From Natrarchaeobius oligotrophus (GTDB taxonomy: Archaea > Halobacteriota > Halobacteria > Halobacteriales > Natrialbaceae): a stretch of 64,000 nucleotides of DNA. The stretch covers positions 1-64,000 of the forward strand of contig NZ_REFZ01000013.1 of NCBI RefSeq assembly GCF_003841465.1. Reading direction: 5' to 3'. The translations under genes were made by a program, and so were the position numbers. Shown here one piece after another: positions 26,459 to 35,066 of the stretch (the stretch's first letter is position 1; each line of letters opens with the position of its first letter). The notes below the pieces were generated by a model that saw only the letters and a program-made list of their open reading frames with translations, made no database searches and was not told the origin of the DNA.

Positions 26459-27436
26459 ATGACCGAGGAACAAGAGGCCGAGCTCGAGGAGCAGGCCGAT
26501 GACGTCGATGAGGAAGTAGACGACGACGGACTGCAGGCCGGCGATTTCGTCGAGATCGAGTACACCGCCTACACCGTCGAAGGCGAGCAGCTGGTCGACA
26601 CGACCGATCCCGACGTCGCCGAGGAGGAGGGCGTCGACGCCCAGGGCCAGGAGTTCAAGCCACGAACGATCACGCTCGGCGAGGGACACATCTTCGACGG
26701 CGTCGAGGAAGCGATCCTCGGCAGCGAAGCGGGCGACTCCGGCACCGTGACGATTTCCGCCGAAGACGCCTTCGGCGAGTACGATCCCGACAACGTCGAG
26801 ACCGTCAGCGCCGAAAAGATCGACGAGGACGACCGCCACCCCGGCGCGAACGTCCAGATCGACGGTCGGCAGGGATACATCAGCACGATCATCGGCGGCC
26901 GCGCCCGCGTCGACTTCAACCACCCGCTCGCGGGTGAGGACGTCGAGTACGAGTACGAAATCGTCGACCTGGTCGACGACCGCGAGGCCCAGGCGGCCGG
27001 ACTCTTCGAGATGTACCTCGGCGTCGAGCCCGACCTCTGGATCGAGACCGACGAGGTCGAAGAGGAGGTTCCCGTCGAACCCGACGACGAAGCCGAAGAC
27101 GACGAAGCCGAAGACGACGAGGACGAACCCGCCGAACCGGAGTTCGAAACCGAGGTCGTCGAGAAAGAGACCCTCTATCTCGAGGCGACGCCCCAGATGA
27201 CGATGAACCAGCAGTGGATGTTCTCCAAGCAACAGATCGCCCAGGACGTCATCGAAAAGATCGACGTCGACCGGGTCATCGTCCAGGAAGTCATCGACGG
27301 CATGGGCGGGATGGGCATGCCCGGCATGATGGGCGGCATGGGTGGCATGGGCGGCGGCGACATCGAGGACGCACTCGAAGACGCCGACGTCGACGCCGAC
27401 GAGATCGTCGAAGAGCTCGAGGGCGTCGAAGAGTAA
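26459..27436 (+). CDS. FKBP/SlyD-type peptidyl-prolyl isomerase
   Basis: 325 residues. An acidic N-terminal 25 residues, then the FKBP domain with inserted flap (about 25-175: FVEIEYTAYTVEGEQL, GEGHIFDGVEEAILG, GYISTIIGG, VDFNHPLAGEDVEYEYEI), an acidic linker (200-235), a second alpha/beta domain (240-285) and a Met/Gly-rich stretch (GMGGMGMPGMMGGMG, about 285-300) before an acidic tail. It isomerises proline bonds and acts as a folding chaperone in the cytosol. The Met/Gly tail may bind metal or hydrophobic clients. No operon partner. Confidence 0.9.
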   Translation: MTEEQEAELEEQADDVDEEVDDDGLQAGDFVEIEYTAYTVEGEQLVDTTDPDVAEEEGVDAQGQEFKPRTITLGEGHIFDGVEEAILGSEAGDSGTVTISAEDAFGEYDPDNVETVSAEKIDEDDRHPGANVQIDGRQGYISTIIGGRARVDFNHPLAGEDVEYEYEIVDLVDDREAQAAGLFEMYLGVEPDLWIETDEVEEEVPVEPDDEAEDDEAEDDEDEPAEPEFETEVVEKETLYLEATPQMTMNQQWMFSKQQIAQDVIEKIDVDRVIVQEVIDGMGGMGMPGMMGGMGGMGGGDIEDALEDADVDADEIVEELEGVEE

Positions 27437-27499
27437 GCCGCGGCTCGGTCGGTTTCACTCCGGTGGCGATCGCGTCGAGCGGATGTCGCTCGAGCTCTG

Positions 27500-30184
27500 T
27501 TATTCGTCCGCGGCCGGCAGCGTAAACGAGACGGTCGTCCCCTCGCCGGGTTCGGCGTCGATCCAGATCTCGCCGCCGTGGCGTTCGACGATTCGCTCAC
27601 ACAGCGCCAGCCCGATGCCGGTCCCCGGGTGTTCGTCGTGGGTGTGGAGCCGTTCGAACACGTCGAAAATTCGCTCGGCGTCGTCGGGATCGATGCCGAT
27701 CCCCTCGTCGCGCACCGAGATCACCCACTCGTCGTCGCGTCCGTCGGCCGAGACGTGAATCCGCGGCGGCTCGTCGCCGCTGTACTCGATCGCGTTGTCC
27801 AGCAGATTCTGGAACACCTGTCGCAGCTGGCTGGCGTCGCCCTCGACGCGCGGGAGCGAGTCGGCCGTGATCTCGGCGTTGCTCTCGACGATCCGCACCT
27901 CGAGATCCGCGCGGACGTCGTCGAGAACGTCGTCGAGATCGACCGTCTCGAACGGATCACCCCGCGTCTCGACGCGCGAGTACGCGAGTAGGCCGTCGAT
28001 CATCGAGCGCATTCGTTCCGCGCCGTCGATCGCGAACCCGAGAAACTCGCGGCCGTCGTCGTCGAGGCGGTCGCCGTATCGTCGCTCGAGCAACTGGAGG
28101 TAGCTCGAGATCATTCGCAACGGCTCCTGGAGGTCGTGCGAGGCGGCGTAGGCGAACTGCTCGAGACGTCTGGTTTCGGCGCGCAACTCCTCGACGTACT
28201 CCTGGCGCTCGAAGTGAAACTTCACGAGCGTGGCGAGCGTGTCGATCAGCTCCTGTTCCTCCGGGAGAAACGGATCGCTGTCCGGAGTCGGAGCGGACTC
28301 GAGACAGCCGACGTCGATCGCGATCAGCGTGCCGTTTGCCGTTCGGGTGAGGGCGGTGAGCGACCGGTCGAGTGGTTCGTACTCGTCCGACGTCGCCTCG
28401 TGCTCGCCGATCGAGACGCGCGCGACGGTGGACGACGGGTACTGAAACGAACGCGGAAGCTGCTCGACGAGCTCTTGTAGCAGTTCGTCGACGGGCTGAT
28501 CGCCGGGCTCGAGCAGGTTCGTCGCGAGTCGAACGATCGCCAGTTCCTTTTCGCGCTCCTCGAGTTCACGTTTGCGTCGCTCGGCTAGCTCTTTCAGATC
28601 GGTGATGTCCGTCGCCGTCACGACGACCTGCTCCGGTGTCCCCTCGTCGTCGGCGATCGGCGTCGCGTTGATCGAGAGCCACCGCTGTTGGCCGCCCGGC
28701 GGATCTATCAGGATCTCCTGATCGTGGAGGGGCTCGCCCGACTCGAAGACGCGACCCGCGGGGCGCTGGTCGATCGAAAGGAGGTCTCCGGCCTCGTCGA
28801 ACATGTCCCGTTGACCCGCTCCGTACTCGGAGACGTCCTCGGGGGAAACGTCGAGGAGCTCCGCCATGCGTTCGTTCGCACGGCTCGTCGAGCCGTCCCG
28901 GTTCACGACCGCGATACCGACCGGACTCGTCTGCAGGATTCGTTCGATCAGATCGCGTTCGCGCTGGAGCTTCTGTTCCCGTTCTCGGCGATCGGTCATG
29001 TCGCGCGTGACTTTCGCGTAGCCCTGTAGTTCGCCGTCTTCCCGGATGGCGGTGATCGTCGCGTTCGCCCAGAACGTCGATCCGTCGGCGCGGACGCGCC
29101 AGCCTTCGTCCTCGACAGCACCCGTCTCGCGGGCTTTCGTCAGGTTTCGCTCCGGGACGCCCGCGTCCCGATCCTCGGACGTGTAGAACAGCGACACGTG
29201 CTCGCCGATGACCTCTTCGGGTTCGTACCCCTTGATTCGCTCTGCGCCCTCGTTCCAGCTGACGACGGTTCCGTCCGCATCGAGCATGAAGATCGCGTAC
29301 TCCTCGACCGCATCGACCAGCGACCGAAACCGGCGTTCGCTCGCTCGCCGGGCCCGCTCCGACTCCTTTCGATCGGTGACGTCGTAGTAGAGTTCGACCC
29401 GACCGCCGGCGTATCGACCGGATTCGATCGGTTTGCTCCGGTGTTCGAGCCACCGCTCCCGGCGGCTCTGGCCCGCGGTGATCCGACACTCGAAGCGTTC
29501 GACGTACGTGTTGTCGTCGTAGGTCGCCAGCACGGTCTCCGCGAACGCGTCGGGGTCGGCGACGCGATCGCGAATCGTCTCGTCGATGACCGCGCGCTTG
29601 CTCCGACCGACGACCTCGGATCCATCGATTCCGAAGAACGTTTCGGCCGTTTCGTCGATCCAGACGACGTCGAAGGACTCGTCGAGGACGAACACGCCGA
29701 CGTCCGCCTCGTCGATCACCGACGTGATCGATTCGGTCGTCTCCCAGAGCGACGGGACGTCGCCGCGGTCGGCGGCCGGTTCCCGGGCGCTCTGGACGAC
29801 GTTGAGCGTTCCGCGGAACTCGCCGTCGGTGGTGAGAACGGTGGTTCGAATCTCGAGGTGGAGACGATCGCTATCCGCGGTCTCGATCGACAGACCGATC
29901 GTACCGTCGGCGTCGTCCTCTCGTCGAGCGACGACCTCGCGCTCGAATCTGTCGACACCTCGATCGTCGACGAACGTCGACAGCGGTCCGCCGACGAGCG
30001 CGTCCCGGTCGTACCCCGTTCGTTCGAGAAACGCGTCGTTGACGTCGACGACGCGACCGTCGGCGTCGAGTCTGAAGACGCCGTCGTCGACCGACTCGGA
30101 CACCGCCCGATAACACCGGCGGGCCACGTCGCCGTCGACGTCCGGCCCGCGTTCCCCGTCGGCGGTCCGCGCTCGGTCGGCCAT
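27500..30184 (-). CDS. Multi-PAS sensor histidine kinase, paralogue of the 11.3-kb kinase
   Basis: 894 residues, soluble. Domains: PAS (about 25-140), PAS with the WLEHRSKPIESG core (155-275), PAS (280-400), PAS (405-520), a GAF-like region (540-650), HisKA with His near 680 (AASHDLQEP) and HATPase_c with QVFQNLLDNAIEYS, DEGIGID and GTGIGLALC. The kinase core and one PAS domain are nearly identical to the 11300-14710 protein, whereas the remaining sensor domains differ. It lies divergent from purD, which begins about 140 bp upstream of its ATG. I start at 30184 (MADRARTADG); the open frame to 30373 is not protein-like. Confidence 0.9.
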   Translation of the reverse strand: MADRARTADGERGPDVDGDVARRCYRAVSESVDDGVFRLDADGRVVDVNDAFLERTGYDRDALVGGPLSTFVDDRGVDRFEREVVARREDDADGTIGLSIETADSDRLHLEIRTTVLTTDGEFRGTLNVVQSAREPAADRGDVPSLWETTESITSVIDEADVGVFVLDESFDVVWIDETAETFFGIDGSEVVGRSKRAVIDETIRDRVADPDAFAETVLATYDDNTYVERFECRITAGQSRRERWLEHRSKPIESGRYAGGRVELYYDVTDRKESERARRASERRFRSLVDAVEEYAIFMLDADGTVVSWNEGAERIKGYEPEEVIGEHVSLFYTSEDRDAGVPERNLTKARETGAVEDEGWRVRADGSTFWANATITAIREDGELQGYAKVTRDMTDRREREQKLQRERDLIERILQTSPVGIAVVNRDGSTSRANERMAELLDVSPEDVSEYGAGQRDMFDEAGDLLSIDQRPAGRVFESGEPLHDQEILIDPPGGQQRWLSINATPIADDEGTPEQVVVTATDITDLKELAERRKRELEEREKELAIVRLATNLLEPGDQPVDELLQELVEQLPRSFQYPSSTVARVSIGEHEATSDEYEPLDRSLTALTRTANGTLIAIDVGCLESAPTPDSDPFLPEEQELIDTLATLVKFHFERQEYVEELRAETRRLEQFAYAASHDLQEPLRMISSYLQLLERRYGDRLDDDGREFLGFAIDGAERMRSMIDGLLAYSRVETRGDPFETVDLDDVLDDVRADLEVRIVESNAEITADSLPRVEGDASQLRQVFQNLLDNAIEYSGDEPPRIHVSADGRDDEWVISVRDEGIGIDPDDAERIFDVFERLHTHDEHPGTGIGLALCERIVERHGGEIWIDAEPGEGTTVSFTLPAADE

Positions 30185-30323
30185 ACGGGTTGACTCGGGT
30201 GTGAATCCTAAAAGTTCTCCGCCCGACTTCGTTCGAACGACCGGCAGACGTATTCGCAATCGTGCATAGTACGCGCTTTCGAAAAGAGCAACGCTTACAG
30301 GTTCGTGCGTTCCGCTATCGATC

Positions 30324-31616
30324 ATGCAAGAGAACGTGCTCCTGATCGGCGGTGGCGGTCGCGAACACGCCATCGCTCGTGCACTTCGTGACAGCGAGGC
30401 CGACCTCTACGCCTGTGCCGGCAATCGAAACCCCGGAATCGGTCGGATCGCGACCGAGTTCGAGACGCTCGAGACGACCGACCCCGAGGCGGTCGTCGAG
30501 TTCGCCGACGCGGTCGACGCGACCATCGCCGTCGTCGGCCCGGAAGCGCCGCTCGAGGCCGGCGTCGCGGACGCGCTCGAGGACGCCGGCGTCTACGCGT
30601 TCGGGCCGAAGGAAGCCGACGCCCGGATCGAGACGGACAAGGCGTTCCAGCGCCGGTTCATGGCCGAACACGACATTCCGGGCTGTCCGGACTTCGAAAC
30701 GTTCGACGACACCCACGCGGCCTGCGAGTTCGTCGACGAGTACGACGGCGACCTCGCGATCAAGCCCGCCGGCCTCACGGGCGGGAAAGGCGTGAAGGTC
30801 ATCGGCGATCAGGTCACCGCCGAGGAGGGCAAAGCGTACATCCGCGACTCCGACTACGACCGGATCGTCCTGGAGGAACGACTGATCGGCGAGGAGTTTA
30901 CGATCCAGGCGTTCGTCGCCAACGGCGAGTTCGAGACCGCACCCGCAGTTCAGGACCACAAACGCGCCTACGAGGGCGACGAGGGGCCGAACACGGGCGG
31001 CATGGGCAGTTACTCCGATGCGACGAGCGAACTACCGTTCATGACCGCCGAGGACTACGACGAGGCCGTCTCGATCATCGAGGCGACCGTCGACGCGCTC
31101 GAGGACTACCGCGGCATCCTCTACGGCCAGTTCATGCTGACCGCCGAGGGTCCCAAAGTCGTCGAGTTCAACGCCCGCTTCGGCGACCCCGAGGCGATGA
31201 ACACGCTCCCCGTCCTCGAGACGGACTTCCTCGACGTCCTCGTCGCCGCCCGCGACGGCGAGGGACCGCCGGAACTCGAGTTCGCCGACCAGGCGACCGT
31301 CTGCAAGTACGCCGTCCCCGAGGGGTATCCGACCGATCCTGAAGCCGGTGCGAAGGTTACCGTGGACGAAGAAAGCGCCGGAGACGCGCTGTTGTACTAC
31401 GCGAGCGTCGACGAGCGCGACGACGGCATCTACACGACCACCTCGCGCTCGTTCGCGGTCGTCGGGCTCGCCGATTCGATCACCGATGCCGAGGAGATCG
31501 CAGAGGACGCACTCGCGGTCGCCGGCGAGGAGGGACTGCACGTGCGCCACGACATCGGCAAACCCGACCTCGTCCAGCGCCGAATCGACCACGTCGAAGA
31601 ACTGCGCGGAAACTGA
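30324..31616 (+). CDS. purD: Phosphoribosylamine-glycine ligase
   Basis: 430 residues, full length. The N-terminal domain has LLIGGGGREHAIARAL, followed by an ATP-grasp (AIKPAGLTGGKGVKVIGD near 150, EEFTIQAFV near 190, GGMGSYSDA near 225, VVEFNARFGDPEAMNTLP near 275 with metal Glu and Asn) and a C-terminal cap. It catalyses the second step of purine synthesis, joining glycine to 5-phosphoribosylamine. It is cytoplasmic. Other pur genes are not in the window. Confidence 0.95.
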   Translation: MQENVLLIGGGGREHAIARALRDSEADLYACAGNRNPGIGRIATEFETLETTDPEAVVEFADAVDATIAVVGPEAPLEAGVADALEDAGVYAFGPKEADARIETDKAFQRRFMAEHDIPGCPDFETFDDTHAACEFVDEYDGDLAIKPAGLTGGKGVKVIGDQVTAEEGKAYIRDSDYDRIVLEERLIGEEFTIQAFVANGEFETAPAVQDHKRAYEGDEGPNTGGMGSYSDATSELPFMTAEDYDEAVSIIEATVDALEDYRGILYGQFMLTAEGPKVVEFNARFGDPEAMNTLPVLETDFLDVLVAARDGEGPPELEFADQATVCKYAVPEGYPTDPEAGAKVTVDEESAGDALLYYASVDERDDGIYTTTSRSFAVVGLADSITDAEEIAEDALAVAGEEGLHVRHDIGKPDLVQRRIDHVEELRGN

Positions 31617-31637
31617 ACGACCGGATTCGCCTCCGCG

Positions 31638-31991
31638 TTACGCTGACCCGTCGTCTTCGTCGAAAAACTCGCCCGCCTCGTCGTTCACCGACGATCGAAC
31701 GTCGTCGACATCGACGCGCTCCCGGAGTCGGTCGGGATCGATCGCGTCCTCGAGCGTGCCGAGATCGGTCACCGCCTCGAGCCCCCGTTCGTCGACGGCG
31801 GCTTCGATCGACTCGGCGTCGACGGCCGACGCGATCGAGTCGTCGTCCGCCTCGGTGGCCGATCGCAACGCGCGTTTGACGGCGACGACCCCGAGGAGGG
31901 CGACGCCGCCCGACGCGACCGCTCCCGGAACGCCGTATCGTTTGTAGCCGAACGTCGCCGCTTTCTTGCCGACGGTGTAGGCGCCGATCAT
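31638..31991 (-). CDS. Small membrane-associated protein, unknown function
   Basis: 117 residues. One weak membrane helix near 23-40 (VPGAVASGGVALLGVVAV) is preceded by a basic segment and followed by an acidic, Asp/Glu-rich C-terminal 60 residues. No family is recognised. It is convergent with purD, 21 bp from its stop. Confidence 0.5.
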   Translation of the reverse strand: MIGAYTVGKKAATFGYKRYGVPGAVASGGVALLGVVAVKRALRSATEADDDSIASAVDAESIEAAVDERGLEAVTDLGTLEDAIDPDRLRERVDVDDVRSSVNDEAGEFFDEDDGSA

Positions 31992-32118
31992 CGTACGCTC
32001 GGTTGAATCGACGGCGGGAAGAGATCGCGGCTTTCGTGCGACGACTCCGCTGGGCGACCGGTAACGTCTCGAGAGCGACTCCGCGGTTCCGATCGCTCGA
32101 CGGCGTACTACGTGCCGA

Positions 32119-33474
32119 TCACTCCACGGCGACCGACGTGTCCTCGATCGCGGCGAACAACAGCTCCACGCCGAGGTCGATCTCGCGTTCGGTGACGTCG
32201 AGCGGCGGGAGCAATCGGAGCGTCTCGTGTCCGCAGCCCAGCGTCAGCAGGCCGCGTTCGAACGCCGCCCGAACGACGGCGTCACGACGATCCGTCGCGT
32301 CGAACTCGAGGGCGAGCATCAGTCCGCGGCCGCGCACGTCGACGATCGCATCCGTTTCGGACTCGGACCTCTCGAGACGGTTTCGGAGCTGCTTCCCGCG
32401 CTCGCGGACGTTCTCGAGGAGGTTCTCCTCGCGGACCACGTCGATCGTGAGCGCACCCTGAAGCGAGGCGACGATATCGCCGGCTCCCCAGGTCGAGGAC
32501 AGCCGTCCCGTCTCCTCGGGGAAGACGTCCGATCGCGAGATCGTCGCGCCAACGCGCAGCCCCTTCCCGCTCGCGATGACGTCCGGCGTCAGATCGAGGT
32601 GGTCGACGGCCCACAGTTCGCCCGTTCGACCCAGACCCGACTGGATCTCGTCGACGATCACCCGCAGATCGTAGCGCTCGCGCAGCGCCTCGAGATCGCG
32701 AGCGAACTCGGCGTCGGCGACGCGATAGCCTCCCTCGCCCTGTATCGGCTCGAGGACGAGAAAGGCGACCTCGTCGGGATCGATCACGCCCTGCTCGGGG
32801 TGGAGCTTGTCGGCGACGACGTTGCCACCCGGTCCGTCGGTTTTCCAGCGGGTTTCGTACGCCTCCCGACTCGCCGGATAGGGGACGGTGACCACGCCGG
32901 GGATTTCGGGGAAGCCGCGCCGGTGGACGGTCTTCGATCGGTTGAGCGAGAGCGCGCCGAGCGTCCGGCCGTGGAACGCCCCGTCGAAGGTGAACGCCCG
33001 GTGGCCGCCGCGGGCGTAGCAGATCTTGATGGCGTTTTCGACGGCCTCAGCGCCGGAGTTCGAGAGGAAGACACGATCCATCTCGTAGTGGCTCGTCAGG
33101 TCGACCAGCCGATCCATCAGCTGGGCTGGACCCGGAAACGCGGCGTCGGTTCGCGGGTCGGAGCCGCCGGGGCTGACGTAGAAGTCCTGTCCGGCGATCT
33201 TCAGCGGATCGACGAGGTCGAGCGCCGCGAGCTTCTCGCGCAGACGGGGATTGTCGTACCCGAGCGGCGCCGCGGCGACGTGACTCGTGAAATCGAGCAA
33301 CACGTTGCCGTCGACGTCGGTGCAGAACGGACCGGCCGCCTCGGCGCTCGTGTCCCAGACGAACTCGTAGACGTACGTACTGGGTGCGGCGAACCCGTGG
33401 TGGTAGTCGACCCACCGTTTCGCTCGCTCGCCAGGGATCGCCTCGACCCGGGGCTCGGCCGTGTCCCTGTCCAT
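32119..33474 (-). CDS. Class III pyridoxal-phosphate aminotransferase
   Basis: 451 residues with the class III layout: SNSGAEAVENAIK near 125, DGAFHGRTLGALSL near 150, VDEIQSGLGRTG near 270 (PLP Asp), and the Schiff-base Lys in VIASGKGLRVGATIS near 300, then STWGAGDIVASLQG near 330. It is closest in outline to 4-aminobutyrate/acetylornithine-type aminotransferases; the amino donor is not readable. No companion succinate-semialdehyde dehydrogenase is seen nearby. Confidence 0.85.
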   Translation of the reverse strand: MDRDTAEPRVEAIPGERAKRWVDYHHGFAAPSTYVYEFVWDTSAEAAGPFCTDVDGNVLLDFTSHVAAAPLGYDNPRLREKLAALDLVDPLKIAGQDFYVSPGGSDPRTDAAFPGPAQLMDRLVDLTSHYEMDRVFLSNSGAEAVENAIKICYARGGHRAFTFDGAFHGRTLGALSLNRSKTVHRRGFPEIPGVVTVPYPASREAYETRWKTDGPGGNVVADKLHPEQGVIDPDEVAFLVLEPIQGEGGYRVADAEFARDLEALRERYDLRVIVDEIQSGLGRTGELWAVDHLDLTPDVIASGKGLRVGATISRSDVFPEETGRLSSTWGAGDIVASLQGALTIDVVREENLLENVRERGKQLRNRLERSESETDAIVDVRGRGLMLALEFDATDRRDAVVRAAFERGLLTLGCGHETLRLLPPLDVTEREIDLGVELLFAAIEDTSVAVE

Positions 33475-33670
33475 ACGCTGGATACGCGCTCCAGCAGGTA
33501 AATAGCCTCGACGGCTCGCAGTCGCTCGAACTCGCGATCCGGAACGCCGCCGCTCCCCCGACTCGAGGGACGCGACGGTTCGATCGAATCGGACGGACCG
33601 TCGGAACTCGTTTCCGGTGCCACCGCGATCCGCTCTGCGGTTCCGCCGGGACGCCGGTAGAAGGGCCGCG

Positions 33671-34963
33671 TCAGATCACCAGCAACGCGGAGGCCACAGC
33701 GCCCCCGAGCAACAGCGCGGCGCTGTAGACGGCGACCTGGTTGCGAAACCGGCGGTTGGTCGACGTCGCCGCCAGCATCGCCTTGACGACGATGCTCGAG
33801 ACCGTCGCCAGCAGGATGGCGATCGTCGCCTCGGTCGGGCCGAGCTGTCCCCCGCGATAGAGGACGACGGCCGACGTCGTCGCGCCGGCGCTCGAGACGA
33901 AGCCGCTCGCGACGGCGGTCGCGTAGAACCCGAGGGTGCCGAACCACGTCTCGGCGAGCGAGCCGAACACGAGGACGACGAGGAACACGGCGCCGAACGC
34001 GAGCGCGTTCTTCATCGAGAACGGGCTCTCGAGTTCCATCGGACCGGACTCGCGCCAGTCCGCGGTCGCCACCGCGATGGCGAACGCGATCACGATGACG
34101 GCACCGAGCGGGACGATCGACTCGACGAGGAGGGCAGTCCCGCCGCCGACGGTGAATCCCACCGCGATCGCGAGGTTCCGGGCGGCCATCGCGGCGTTCG
34201 CGAGCAGGATCGCCGCGACGGCGTAGGAGGCCGCCTCCGGACGCTGTCGGACGTGATCCAGCATCGTTCCGACGACCGCGGTCGACGAGGCGAGGCCGCC
34301 GAAAAAGCCCGTCACCGCGATCCCGCGGCCGCCGTACGTCGAGACGATCGCGTAGTTGACGATGCCGATCCCCGCGACCGCGACGACCATCAGCCAGATG
34401 ACCTGCGGCTCGAGCGGGATCGTCAACGCGCCGAGATCGAGGGCGGCCTCGGCGGGCAACAGCGGGTAAACGACGAACGCGAGGATCGCGAACTCCGTCG
34501 TCGACCGCATCTCCTCGCGCGAGAGTCCCCACGCGAACTCGTGTAGCTCGCGTTTCAACACCAGCAACAGCGACGAGAGCACCGCGACCGTCACGCCCTC
34601 GATGATGAACCCGGCGGCGACCAGCGCGCCGACGCCGTAGGCGACGAGCATCGACACCGACGTCGTCAGCGAGAGGCCGGCTTCCTCGTCGCTCAACAGC
34701 CCCTGAATCGCGAGGAGTACCCCCTGAACGATCACGAGCAGCCCCCCGAGTATCAGCAGCCCCTCTCCGACCTCGGTCTCGAGAACCAGGACGGTAAAGA
34801 CGGCGGCCAGCAGGCTGATCAGCGAGAACGTCCGAATGCCGGCCGACTTGTGCGACCACTCTCGCTCGAGCCCCAGGAACATGCCGAGCGCGGCCGCGAG
34901 GGCGATTCGGACGACCGCATCGTCGAGCGGGGCGTCCAGGATCTGCAGCGCTAGCTCGTTCAC
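33671..34963 (-). CDS. MgtC/SapB plus DUF4010 membrane protein
   Basis: 430 residues, about 12 membrane helices. The N-terminal 140 residues match MgtC/SapB (ALAAALGMFLGLEREWSHKSAGIRTF), and the rest is the DUF4010 part (GFFGGLASSTAVVGTML near 215, GFVSSAGATTSAVVLYRGGQL near 360). Members occur in many archaea with no proven transport substrate; MgtC proper is a virulence/magnesium-stress protein. It sits alone on the minus strand. Confidence 0.8.
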   Translation of the reverse strand: MNELALQILDAPLDDAVVRIALAAALGMFLGLEREWSHKSAGIRTFSLISLLAAVFTVLVLETEVGEGLLILGGLLVIVQGVLLAIQGLLSDEEAGLSLTTSVSMLVAYGVGALVAAGFIIEGVTVAVLSSLLLVLKRELHEFAWGLSREEMRSTTEFAILAFVVYPLLPAEAALDLGALTIPLEPQVIWLMVVAVAGIGIVNYAIVSTYGGRGIAVTGFFGGLASSTAVVGTMLDHVRQRPEAASYAVAAILLANAAMAARNLAIAVGFTVGGGTALLVESIVPLGAVIVIAFAIAVATADWRESGPMELESPFSMKNALAFGAVFLVVLVFGSLAETWFGTLGFYATAVASGFVSSAGATTSAVVLYRGGQLGPTEATIAILLATVSSIVVKAMLAATSTNRRFRNQVAVYSAALLLGGAVASALLVI

Positions 34964-35066
34964 TTCCGTCCCGTTCCATCCGGACGAGTATAAGCGACGT
35001 GCCGGCTCGAACGTTCTGCGAACGTCGACGGGGCGATCGACCGCAATCGACGCTCGAGAGACGTCT

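Noticed and set aside
27290-27360. GGC/ATG-rich repeats at the FKBP C-terminus as a non-coding repeat array
   Set aside because: They are codons for the Met/Gly-rich tail of the isomerase and lie in frame; not a CRISPR or tandem DNA array.
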